A DNA stretch of 64,000 nt from Gari tellinella (lineage: Eukaryota > Mollusca > Bivalvia > Cardiida > Psammobiidae): assembly GCA_922989275.2 (NCBI GenBank), contig OV277866.1:32567246-32631245 (forward strand), in the 5' to 3' direction. The position numbers and the translations under genes are program-made. The notes below the pieces were generated by a model. It saw only the letters and a list, made by a program, of their open reading frames with translations. It ran no database searches and was not told where the DNA came from. Positions 55,201 through 63,536 of the stretch are shown piece by piece (within the stretch, counting starts at the first letter, position 1; each line of letters opens with the position of its first letter).

Positions 55201-58200
55201 TTACCTGTCTTCAAAAGGTAGACACGAGCTATGGGGTAAAGGTTTCTTAGATTTAGAATAAACAGTAAGTTCCTTTTTATTCTACTTATAGCAATGTAGG
55301 TATTTTCCTGGTTGATTCGGTATTTCCTCCCTACAACGACCCTTTGAACAACGATTCCCTCCTAACAACACTGCTTGTAGCGGTTCTCAAAAGACAACAT
55401 TATGTCCAACCTTTTCACGATTTGCTTAAAATTGTCGTCTGCGCTTTTACTCAGTCATATATGAATTTTTTGACAGAAAAAACCCATAATGACGTATGAC
55501 AAACCGCTTGAATCCAGATTAGACGAGATTCAATAATTCCAGGATGCGTAACACCCGCCTAAGTGCAAAAGAAAAGCGAACTAGTGTACAGTGTGCAAAT
55601 GATGTTGTAATACGACAGAATGAAGCTTCCTTTGTCAAGGCTTAGAACAGCTATCAACAAGCGACGCAAAACCTCACATATACGCAGGGACTATATCTGA
55701 CTGTTTTAATAACAGGGTGTAGAAGAAAATTCTATGAGGACAGATGTTACATGTATTTGTCGCTTATGTAACTATAGTACTACTTCACAAAATAAAAGCT
55801 AATGTAAATATTCATAATAGAACATGACAACATATTGCAGAGATAACATATACGATATGTAACTATAAAATGCAAATGTATTACACTAGCCTAATGAAAC
55901 CTAGCGAAGAGTACACTATTCGATAACAAACACATTGCAGATATAACATATACGACATGGAACTATAAAATGAAAATGTAACACACTAACCCAACGAAAC
56001 CTAGCGAATAGTACACTCTTCGATAACAAACACATTGCAGATATAACATAAACGATATGTAAAAAATATAAAATGCAAATGTAACACACTAACCCAATGA
56101 AACCTAGCGATGAGTACATTATTCGATAACAAACACATTGCAGATATAAACGATATGTTACTATAAAATGCAAATGTAACACACTAACCCAACGAAACCT
56201 AGCGAATAGTACACTATTCGATAACAAACACATTGCAGATATAACATAAGCGATATGTAAAAAATATAAAATGCAAATGTAACACAACCCAATGAAACCT
56301 GGCGATGAGTACATTATTCGATAACAAACACATTGCAGATATAACATAAACGATATGTAAAAAATATAAAATGCAAATGTAACACACTAACCCAATGAAA
56401 CCTAGCGATGAGTATGCTCTTTGTTTACAAACACAGAATATGTGAACATAACATGAATGGTTAGCAGTGGTCGTAAGAATTTTAGTATGGACAACCGTTA
56501 GTTCGACAGTAGATACGGTATTAACAGCGTGAACTGGGAAAGGAAATAAGTGACTAAAATACATTATTCAACCAATGCATAAAATATCTTATTCTCTTTT
56601 CCTTTTTGTAAATTGTTATAAAATTGCAGTGGCCATCGTGCTCACACCTTCACATATCTATACGCTAAGTGACATTTGACCAATTAATTCTTTCAATCAG
56701 CGCTAAATTTGTAGTCCAAAAAAATTTAAAATAGGCTAGACTTAGCTGAATACAGGTTCCAAGGTTATGAAGCTTTTGAGTTGAGTTTGATATCGCCCTC
56801 AAGTATTTGATTGACAAATTTGAGCTTCAGCAAAAGCTTGAGAATGATTTCAGACTGAGCTCAAAAGCTTTATAACCTTGGGCGTGGAACTGGTCAATTG
56901 TGGTTTCAAGGGCAAATGATGAGCCATTTCATGACAAACCCTGCCTCATTGCATCGCAAGATTGTACAGACGAAGCACTGTTGTCATCACATCCTCTGCA
57001 TCTGAGTTTGGTCTCCACTGCCAAATACTGTATATATTACAGCTATACATAACATGCTTTTGATGCATGTGGGAGTCAACAGTGTACATCGAGACCAGCC
57101 TACCTGTCTTTGACACAGCGGCTAGCATTGATCTTCACTGTTTTAAATGCAATAAGGCAGGTGTTTTCATAGCACGGCTCAAATGGTACGTCCTTAAATT
57201 TGCCTTAACGCTCGAGCATTGGTACGAAACGTTAGTTGGTGAGAATGGTCGGTCGCTCTGCGTAGAGTATCCTTATTTTGGGCGCTCTACTTAAGTGTGT
57301 TTACATTAGACTTTATGTTCTCCTTATTGCAGCCCCTCTGTCAGGTATCGTGACTGACAAGTTTAGCGTGAGAACTGCTATATTGTGCGGCGGACTCCTC
57401 ATGGCGATTGGATACTTCTGCTCGGCATTTGCCACGTCATTAGCCGTCACCATTGTAACATGTGGAATAATCTCAGGTACAATTACCATCGTTACCACAT
57501 TGCACGCGTAGGTACAGTAATCCCCCTTAATCCGTTACCCCATAGCCTGTTTCTAGTTTTGAAACTAAGTGACTACTTTAAGCAGGTTGAAAGTAAAGCA
57601 GAATGCGCCCTAAGGCGCATTCTGCTTTACTTTCAGCCTGCTTTAAGTTACCACCTGCTAGAATGAAGAAAATATTCCTTTTGATACATATTCATGACTG
57701 TATAGAGGAGGATTAAACGGAATCCGCTTTAACGCGCTTCTATAAGGTAAAGGGTTAAGAATTTAATGACGACCACTTAATTCTGTGAATTATTAGATGT
57801 TTACAACAGGTCACTGCTTTAAGCAAGGTGACAGTCAGAAAGCTCCTCTGTTTTACTGTCAACTTCCTTTAAGCTGTCACCTGTATTTCAGAAGTCAATA
57901 AGCCTTCATTTTTCGTTCGTTATAGAGATGGTTTTGCTGTATTTCCAAACAGTTTGGCTCCTGATCAGACACCCAATACTATGATATAGACGTTGCCATC
58001 AATCATGTTAGTTTTGAAGTACTTTTACCCAATGAGCACTAGCGACGAGTCAAATCGTCTTTTACTAACAAAGTACATGTGAAGAGTACATTTGTCATGT
58101 GCAAACAATGTAGACATAGATCTGGTGGCTCTTCAAGGAAGCTCTGGTCCTGGTCTGTTGTATGTCATGTTGCAAAAAGTTTAAAAACAAACAACGCTAA

Positions 58201-61200
58201 GTACATGGAGTAAAATGGACTAGACTGAGCAAAACCTTGATTTTTCTATTTTGAGTTTCTTGGATGCATTAGTCAACTAAAAGAAACATGAGCTACAAGT
58301 GGCAAACGAATACATGGACAATGTCTGATCAGGTTCCAACCGTCTTTCAAATTTCAATCAAATAGATCTTAATAAATGATGGTTTATTATAACGACCACG
58401 ACAATATAATATGTCATGGCATGTAAACAGCTAGGTACTGTGTTCTCGTAGTTGTCGATAAGGCAGTATTTTATTTTCTAGGCAAAAAAGGCTACTGGCT
58501 GAACAAGGAATTTTGTTTGTATAGCCATATATTCATTAGTACATGTTTTAATATAAAGTAGGGCTGGCTATGGCGACTTAAATTGCTATCACGATAATTA
58601 TCGATTGTTGAAAACACTATCACGATAGACTATCGATAGTTGGACTCACTGTTGCTTTATCTCATGTACTATCAATATGGCTTATTACACATTATACTAT
58701 TGTGAGTATGTAGTACTATGCACCGTGAGGAATGTTTTCTCCATTCTTGCAGATGGTAGTTTAAAGCAAGCTGAATGTCAAACAGAATGCGCCTTAAGGC
58801 GCATTTTACTTCACTTTCAACCTGCTTTAAGTAACCATCTGTCTTCAATATTGAAAACATGGCTAATGGGGAAATGATTAAAAGAGACTTAAACAGAACT
58901 AGTTAGTCAGATTTGAACCTATGGTCAATTCTGACTAATCAAATGATAGAAGACGGTCACAGCTTTACAGTGGGACCCGGTTTGGTGTATGTCGTAGTAT
59001 CATTGTTGCTTTGCTGTCTAATCTTGGCACTGCGTTACCAGTTTTACACAACCAGCAAAGTAAGTTATAAGTACAGCATACGCATACTTTATTTCTTACT
59101 TCATTTGCAGACAGTGTTATTATAACCGTCAATGTTGCATGTTATATTCTGCAGGTTTAGGAGGCGCTCTAACATGGACAGCAGCCATGATATCTACAGG
59201 ATTCTACTTCAAGAAGTATAGGAATCTCGCCTTAGGGTTTTCCCTGTCCGGCACGGCTCTTGGGATCTTTGGTATTGCACCGGCTATCCAGACGGGCAAA
59301 GAACACCACGGAACCACTGGCTTTTTCATCACGTTGTCTTGTATAGCCCTCCAGCTGGTCGTGTGTGCTGTTATAATGAAACCATCCTCATTAGAACTTG
59401 AATCTCAACGAAAGAAACGAGAAGCAGTCTGTGATAAAAATAGACGGGGCGCAATAAAAAATTCGCTGATTTACTATTTGCGGGTGCTGACATGTGGTCC
59501 AATCGTGTGTATGTCGATGAGTATGTTCATGTACTGTGCAGGGACATATACAGTATTCCAATACCTTCCAAACTATTGTTTACAAGAGGGGACGTTACCA
59601 ATACAGACGTCTTTTGTACTCTCAGCATGTGGCGTCGTCTCAATATTTGGGAGGCTGGCCACTGGTTTTGCGGCAAGCTGGCAAAACGTGAACGAAGTTA
59701 TTCTGTACGCCATAAATGTGACGCTTACTGGCGTAGGTACTATTGTATTCCCACTATATGCTCAAACGTATCTGGGGCAAATTGTTTTCTCCAGCCTCTT
59801 TGGGCTTTTCTTTGGAGGCCCGTACGTTACCATTACGCCTACAAATATAAAATTTGTTGGAGTGTCCAATATGGCGATTGCTTTAGGCATTGAGTTGTGT
59901 TTTGGAGGCATCGGCTCAATAATAGGACCAGTTTGTGCGGGTAAGTAGAGAGAAAAGGTTGATACACGCCAATCTTAGTATTGAACCGCTCAAACAAATA
60001 CGTCTTTAATTTTGACTTAAACTACTTTTCATTAGTAATGTACATCAAATAATTTGGTAATGAGTTCCACCACTGAGGTCCAACCAACTTAACAGTATAA
60101 ACTTTATTTATTACTTTCACCTTGCTTTAAAGCTGCTAAATGCAAGACGAAATATATGCAGAAAGCTTTGCTTCATTACTTCTGCCCTATAAACCTATCT
60201 TTAATGCTGCCAATGAAATACCGTGAATGTAAGTTTAACTTTTAAGTGTCGTTTAAGAAAATGTTATTGTTACAGAAGTGTTTATTTGAGTAAGAACATA
60301 CAATTGACCTATCACAAATACTTGTATAGCCACGTCTCTGTCGGCGGTTTGACCATTATAGTGAAACTTTGTCAAACTAACATTAAGAGTAGAAACATTG
60401 AACTATATATATATGTTACAGTCAATCTGTGTAATCAGTCATTACGCGTAATGACTAGTCAGTCTGTGAAATGACTTTTTCACTTAGTCCTTTAATGTTA
60501 CAATTTATGATAATTATACAATGATATTTTCAAAGGTCAAAAAGTAAATGTATACAAAACATCACACTCTTACTACAAACCACTCAATTTGTCAACATTA
60601 TTTTTAAAACCATAACTAAAACAAAATAGAGACTGTAGCTTTACATGAAAATTATTCAATTCTTTCCCATTTACAGCATTCAAGGTCTTAAACATCATTT
60701 CACAAATGGACTGATATAAGGTGTGAAATAAATGTGGTGATTTGTGCAGGAAATCTTTAAACTTTTAAAAAATATCATAGTCTATCATCATAAATAGTAT
60801 CATTAAAGGACTATGTGAAAAAGTCATTTCACAAATTGACTAGTCATTACGCGTAATGACTGATTACACAGATTGACTGTAACATATAGACATGTGGCTA
60901 CATTTTGCAGGACAAAAGTCATGCAGAACACCCCCAACTGTCTTTGCCATGCATTGAATAGCCACCTGTTTTACAGACTCGTAAAGGTTCTTATGTGGAG
61001 GAAAGATTAAAATTGAATTGCCAAAGCCTATATAGTGAATAACAGAGGAGGCAACTCATGGGTTGACAACATTTGATACCTCAATGTACTGTCTCCCTTC
61101 CATAGTTAATGTAAAACTATCTCTATTACGACCACTAAAAAGAAGGATAATTGATCTGGTAAAAAACAGGTGACAGCTTAAAGCAAGGTAGGGTTTTAGC

Positions 61201-62124
61201 ATACCTGTTAGGCGTTTATTGAGAAATAATAAGATATTTTTTAATGTAACTGTGATACATAATATGCTTATAATGCGGCGTCGGATCGGTTTCCAAACTG
61301 TCGGTCACTCGTTCTGGTCAGACGCCGCGATCCTTACAGTGGAGAATCTGTTATTCTTTCCCAATAAACGCGTTTACGCTAAAACTATTATTTGCAGTAC
61401 AAACCATTTGGAGCCAGATCAGACGCCGGTTAACCCGGCGTCTGATCAGACTCCAAACTGTTTGCCACCAAGATAAACATGAATTATCAGAATTGTCCAA
61501 AAGTTGTACTTTTCTACGTTTTAGTGCTTTGCGTTTGCGTACGTTTGCGTTTAAACGGGAAAGAATAACAGATTCTCCACTGTATATGACAGCTCGTACA
61601 GTGGAGAAGACGTTATTATTTCCCGTTTAACGAAAACGAAACTCAGTCGCAATGCAACGAATATAGAAAATGAAAATTGAAACTTTTTATTCTTTTTTTT
61701 AATCTGCTTGACAAACAGTTTGGAGTCCGGTCGGACGTCGAGTTTCCTGGCGTCTGATCTGGCTCCAAACTGTTTGCAATGGACATTATAGTATTACAGT
61801 GGCGAATCTCTTATTCTTTCCCGTTTAAACGCAAACGTACGCAAACGCAAAGCGCTAAAACGTAGAAAAGAACAACTTTTGGACAATTCTGATATTTCAT
61901 GTTTATCATGGTGGCGAACAGGTTGGAGCCTGATCAGACGCCGGGTAAGCCGGCGTCTGATCTGGCTCCAAACTGTTTGCACTGCAAATCATAGTTTTAG
62001 CGTAAACGCGTTTATTGGGAAAGAATAACAGATTCTCCACTGTAGCTCAATATGATTGTTTGTCTATCCACAGGTTTTATTTTGGACAAGGGAGCTACAT
62101 TTGGACAAATATTCGTTATTGCAG
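51996..62124 (+). CDS. Monocarboxylate transporter-like protein (SLC16/MCT family, MFS), 4 exons, 3' end beyond window
   Basis: Joined exons 51996-52215, 57333-57476, 59155-59940 and 62074-62124 give 400 complete codons plus one base. Residues 16-21 read DRGWSW, matching the MCT N-terminal signature (D/E)G(G/S)(W)GW, followed directly by TM1 (WSWVVLIAAFMALFVV). Residues 139-149 read YFKKYRNLALG, the second MCT signature (YFxxRRxLAxG). A charged cytoplasmic loop (residues about 198-220, rich in E, K and R) separates the two six-helix halves. FGRLATGF (286-293) matches the conserved Arg-Gly stretch of TM8. The family moves monocarboxylates or related small solutes across the plasma membrane, often with protons; the substrate here cannot be told. 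The usual GWR after helix 5 is replaced by a GTTGFF stretch. Family members are about 450-550 residues, so TM12 and the tail are missing and must lie past 64000. All three introns are phase 1. No other host gene is nearby. The family call is firm; orthology is not. Confidence 0.9.
52335..52545. mobile_element. Family L MITE in intron 1 of the MCT gene
   Basis: AAACCTGCCTTATTGCATTG on the left and CAATGCAAATAAGGCAGGTT on the right are inverted. The right flank has GTCAGTGGACGGCTCA, also seen in the copy at 56919. Confidence 0.65.
53007..53249 (+). mobile_element. Family D MITE (TTAA-flanked, 243 bp) in intron 1
   Basis: TTAA at 53003-53006 and 53250-53253. Perfect stem with core CTCCTTAAGGAG; outer arms AACAGTGAAGACCTAGATC and GATCTGGGTCTTCACTGTT. 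Confidence 0.85.
53384..54370 (-). pseudogene. Tc1-like transposase pseudogene in intron 1
   Basis: Minus-strand pieces in transposase order: ASLVWSSGTSRCKP and RKLVVRAALTLHHR (arginine-rich N-terminal part), then NARPHRTHMVDQYPENV, PTRSPDLNHIEHA, RRISGRYRHFSSVQEIRD. The DNAPxHxAxxV and SPDLNPIEHxW blocks are Tc1 DDE-domain hallmarks. Several stops and frame changes. It is antisense to the host gene. Confidence 0.75.
54371..55010. other. Unassigned intron sequence
   Basis: No repeat or exon recognised. Confidence 0.5.
55018..55243 (-). mobile_element. Family C MITE with shortened hairpin, intron 1
   Basis: TTAA at 55014-55017. CGTTTACTCCACAG, GCTCCACTGAAGAAAATAG, short hairpin AGTAAAGCAGTTTACTTTC and GCTATGGGGTAAAGG end. 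Confidence 0.65.
55313..55530. mobile_element. Family G MITE, truncated, intron 1
   Basis: TTCCTCCCTACAACGACC start, ACAACGATTCCCTCC, AATTGTCGTCTGCGC, ACCGCTTGAATCCAGATT. It stops inside the hairpin left arm. Confidence 0.6.
55826..56432. repeat. Tandem repeat, about 100-bp unit, six copies, intron 1
   Basis: Each unit holds CACATTGCAGATATAACATA, ATATAAAATGCAAATGTA, CACACTAACCCAATGAAACC and TAGCGAATAGTACACT. The minus-strand open frames are repeat artefacts. Confidence 0.85.
56758..56882. mobile_element. Family I palindromic MITE, intron 1
   Basis: CCAAGGTTATGAAGCTTTTG and CAAAAGCTTTATAACCTTGG are inverted ends; the inner arms AGTTGAGTTTGA and CAGACTGAGCT are weakly paired. Confidence 0.7.
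56919..57183. mobile_element. Family L MITE, intron 1
   Basis: TGAGCCATTTCATGACAAAC and CCTGCCTCATTGCATCGC on the left, AATGCAATAAGGCAGGTG and TTTCATAGCACGGCTCA on the right. Ends 149 bp before the second coding exon. Confidence 0.68.
57333..57476 (+). CDS. MCT-like gene, second coding exon (TM2-TM4)
   Basis: Acceptor ttattgcag ends at 57332 and donor gtacaa starts at 57477. The exon continues the frame as Ala-Pro-Leu-Ser-Gly and encodes the family's TM2/TM3 loop and TM3 (LCGGLLMAIGYFCSAFA) and most of TM4 (VTIVTCGIIS). It corresponds to the PLSGxLxxRFG...GGLLxxxG region of MCTs. Both ends are phase 1 and the length is 144 bp. A family C MITE begins only 54 bp after the donor. Confidence 0.88.
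57531..57754. mobile_element. Family C MITE (TTAA-flanked, 224 bp), intron 2
   Basis: TTAA at 57527-57530 and 57755-57758. Intact type II hairpin with core GCGCCCTAAGGCGC. It starts 54 bp after the exon 2 donor. Confidence 0.85.
57767..57939. mobile_element. Family B MITE, left-truncated, intron 2
   Basis: GACGACCACTTAATTCTG, hairpin CTGCTTTAAGCAAGGTGACA with core GAAAGCTCCTCTG, end TATAGAGATGGTTTTGCTG. Confidence 0.65.
58020..58262 (-). mobile_element. Degenerate family D copy, intron 2
   Basis: CAAAGTACATGTGAAGAGTA, CATTTGTCATGTGCAAACAA, a decayed stem GATCTGGTGGCTC, and AAAATGGACTAGACTGAG. Confidence 0.6.
58559..58650. mobile_element. hAT-type MITE fragment, intron 2
   Basis: TAGGGCTGGCTATGGCGAC start and repeated CACGATAATTATCGATTG and CACGATAGACTATCGATAG words, as in hAT-type non-autonomous elements. 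Confidence 0.4.
58745..58876. mobile_element. Family C fragment, intron 2
   Basis: AGTTTAAAGCAAGCTGAATG, core GCGCCTTAAGGCGC, AAGTAACCATCTGTCTTC, GGCTAATGGGGAAATGATTAA. Confidence 0.65.
59155..59940 (+). CDS. MCT-like gene, large third coding exon (TM4-TM11)
   Basis: Acceptor ttctgcag ends at 59154 and donor gtaagt starts at 59941. The junction G|GT restores Gly in CGIIS-GLGGALTW, which aligns without gap to the MCT TM4 region. It encodes YFKKYRNLALG, TM5-TM6, the charged central loop, TM7 (VLTCGPIVCMSMSMFMYCAG), TM8 with FGRLATGF, and TM9-TM11 up to IIGPVCAG. At 786 bp it is the main body of the transporter, consistent with the large central exon common in animal SLC16 genes. Confidence 0.92.
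60105..60190. mobile_element. Family B-like hairpin remnant, intron 3
   Basis: TTACTTTCACCTTGCTTTAA and AGAAAGCTTTGC only. Confidence 0.35.
60410..60888. mobile_element. MITE with about 85-bp terminal inverted repeats, intron 3
   Basis: The first and last 85 bp are inverted copies with about four differences. Each contains the perfect 20-bp palindrome AGTCATTACGCGTAATGACT plus GTGAAATGACTTTTTCAC. The middle is AT-rich and non-coding. Superfamily not identified. Confidence 0.8.
61110..61192. mobile_element. Truncated family B left part, intron 3
   Basis: GTAAAACTATCTCTATTACG, ACCACTAAAAAGAAGG, ACAGCTTAAAGCAAGG, then stops. Confidence 0.6.
61200..61335 (+). mobile_element. Worn A2-type copy, intron 3
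   Basis: GGCGTTTATTGAGAAATAAT and a scrambled type I stem (GGCGTCGGATCGG, TTCCAAACTGTCGGTCAC). Confidence 0.45.
61337..61582 (+). mobile_element. Family A MITE, full length (246 bp), intron 3
   Basis: TA-flanked, CAGTGGAGAATCTG ends, type I hairpin with GCCGGTTAACC core. Confidence 0.92.
61599..61794 (-). mobile_element. Truncated family A2 MITE, intron 3
   Basis: CAGTGGAGAAGACG start, AACGAAAACGAAACTCAG, type I stem at about 61712-61779, then cut where the next family A copy begins. Confidence 0.75.
61797..62042 (-). mobile_element. Family A MITE, full length (246 bp), intron 3
   Basis: TA-flanked, ends CAGTGGCGAATCTC and CAGATTCTCCACTG. Opposite orientation to the copy at 61337. Ends 31 bp before the fourth coding exon. 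Confidence 0.92.
62074..62124 (+). CDS. MCT-like gene, fourth coding exon (TM11/TM12 linker)
   Basis: A 51-bp exon between acceptor tatccacag (ends 62073) and donor gtatgg (62125). With the previous G it reads GFILDKGATFGQIFVIAG, matching the MCT segment (P)xxGxLxDxTGxYxxxFxxAG between TM11 and TM12. It is phase 1 at both ends. A family A MITE ends at 62042, only 31 bp upstream of the exon. No exon for TM12 was recognised in 62125-64000. Confidence 0.8.
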
Positions 62125-62214
62125 GTATGGTTGTTATGTTTCATTGTTATAACATTCATCCTGATATAAGCAGCTGCCCTTTAACTAAGAAACACATATT
62201 TTTAATTAGTTTTA

Positions 62215-62375
62215 ATATTGAGTTTTCACTGAAAGTTCTTCTTGTAACACATTCAACCATAACGACAAGTATACTCGACATTTACAAACGGTGTACATGT
62301 GAAGAGTAGACATATCACATGCAGATATTGTAGACCCAGTTCAGAGGAATTTTCCTTTGAAGTTTTATTTGTAAC
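62215..62375 (-). mobile_element. Degenerate family D copy
   Basis: ACGACAAGTATACTCGAC, GTGTACATGTGAAGAGTA, GTAGACCCAGTTCAGAGG. Confidence 0.5.
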
Positions 62376-62436
62376 TGGGTTAATTGTTTTACCTATACCC
62401 TTTCATCAACAGATAGAATTGCTTCTCTCCTATATA

Positions 62437-62682
62437 CAGTGGAGAATCTGTTATTCTTTCCCGTTTAAACGCAAACGTACGCAAACGCAAAACACTAAAA
62501 CGTAGAAAAGTACAACTTTTTGACAATTCTGATAATTCATCTTTATTTTGGTGGCAAACAGTTTGGAGCCTGATCAGACGCCGGGTTACCCGGCGTCTGA
62601 TCTGGCTCCAAACTGTTTGTATTGTAAATAATAGTTTTAGCGTAAACGCGTTTATTGGGAAAGAATAACACATTCTCCACTG
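62437..62682 (-). mobile_element. Family A MITE, full length (246 bp)
   Basis: TA-flanked, ends CAGTGGAGAATCTG and CACATTCTCCACTG, intact hairpin. Confidence 0.92.
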
Positions 62683-62692
62683 TACGAACGGT

Positions 62693-62834
62693 GTTAAAGG
62701 CAGGTGACTGCTTAAAGCAAGATGAGAATTAAGAAGAATGCTTATCTAGAATATTTCTACTGTACTTAAATCTTGCTTTAGCTATCACCTATATTAAACA
62801 TAATCAATGAATATTCATTTGTGGTATAATTGTG
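62693..62834. mobile_element. Worn family B copy
   Basis: GGCAGGTGACTGCTTAAAGC, TCTTGCTTTAGCTATCACCT, ATTCATTTGTGGTATAATTG. Confidence 0.5.
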
Positions 62835-62837
62835 GAG

Positions 62838-62999
62838 CAGGGCTGCCATAAGTTGATCATGAACAATCCTAAGATTTCAAAATTTTCTATTTTTCAAGCC
62901 TTTAGGCGCATTCTGCTTTACTTTAGCCTGCTTTAAGCTATAAGGTGCTTAGATATAATACCGAAGATTTAGCAAATGTCCAGAGAAATGGAAGCGCTG
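62838..62999. mobile_element. Worn family H copy with half type II hairpin
   Basis: CAGGGCTGCCATAAGTTGAT start, right hairpin arm GGCGCATTCTGCTTTAC and AGCCTGCTTTAAGC, GTCCAGAGAAATGG end. No matching flank duplication. Confidence 0.6.
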
Positions 63000-63018
63000 A
63001 TGGGTGAGTACATAGAGA

Positions 63019-63298
63019 CAGGGCTGTCATTAGTTACTTTTATTTCAAATTTTCAAACGCGATTTTTTTTTAATCCTACCTGTAACCCTATCGCTGGCAC
63101 ACTCCATAACACTAACATAATTATGCAAACAGTTTATATCCAGATTAGACGCCGCGTTACGCGGCGTCTCATCTGGATCTTAACTGTTTGACTCCCATAT
63201 TAATGTTTCCTTAAGTAAAAGCACATGAAATCCAAAATGTTAAAAGTAAGAAAAGAAATCAGAAGATTTCGGAAAAAATCGGAGAACTGGCCGCCCTG
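63019..63298. mobile_element. Family H MITE carrying a type I hairpin
   Basis: Ends CAGGGCTGTCATTAG and ACTGGCCGCCCTG with perfect 6-bp TAGAGA on both sides. Inner words TTTTCAAACGCGATTTTT and AGATTTCGGAAAAAATCGG are those of family H. The centre at 63126-63190 is a type I hairpin (CAAACAGTTTATATCC, GACGCCGCGTTACGCGGC), not the type II found in other H copies. A nested family F copy cannot be excluded (AACCCTATCGCTGGCAC lies just left of it). Confidence 0.72.
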
Positions 63299-63334
63299 TA
63301 GAGACGTTCTAATGCGATACTTTAGAGAGAACGG

Positions 63335-63535
63335 TTGATCGTCTGCAAGCTGCGGACGTTTTTGTGATAACGGCTGCAAACAGGTGGGATCTAGATGAGA
63401 CGCCGAGTTACATGGCGTCTCATCTGGATCCAAACTGTGTGACACTCTTATGATGTTATTTTGTATTTTTTAAAAGTTTGCGATTGAATCAAGTTTATTG
63501 TTGCAGACGACAAAATTTGCTAACGATAGTAACAC
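63335..63535. mobile_element. Worn family F MITE with type I hairpin
   Basis: TTGATCGTCTGCAAGC, hairpin at 63377-63441 (GGGATCTAGATGAGACGCCG), TTGCAGACGACAAAATTTGC. Confidence 0.6.
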
Positions 63536-63536
63536 T

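Noticed and set aside
55916..56564. Minus-strand frames rich in Tyr, Ile and Cys
   Set aside because: Translation of the 100-bp tandem repeat; units repeat in different frames.
58913..59125. Possible extra transporter exon with a hydrophobic stretch
   Set aside because: Exons 2 and 3 join in phase and align to MCT TM4 without a gap, so no room remains.
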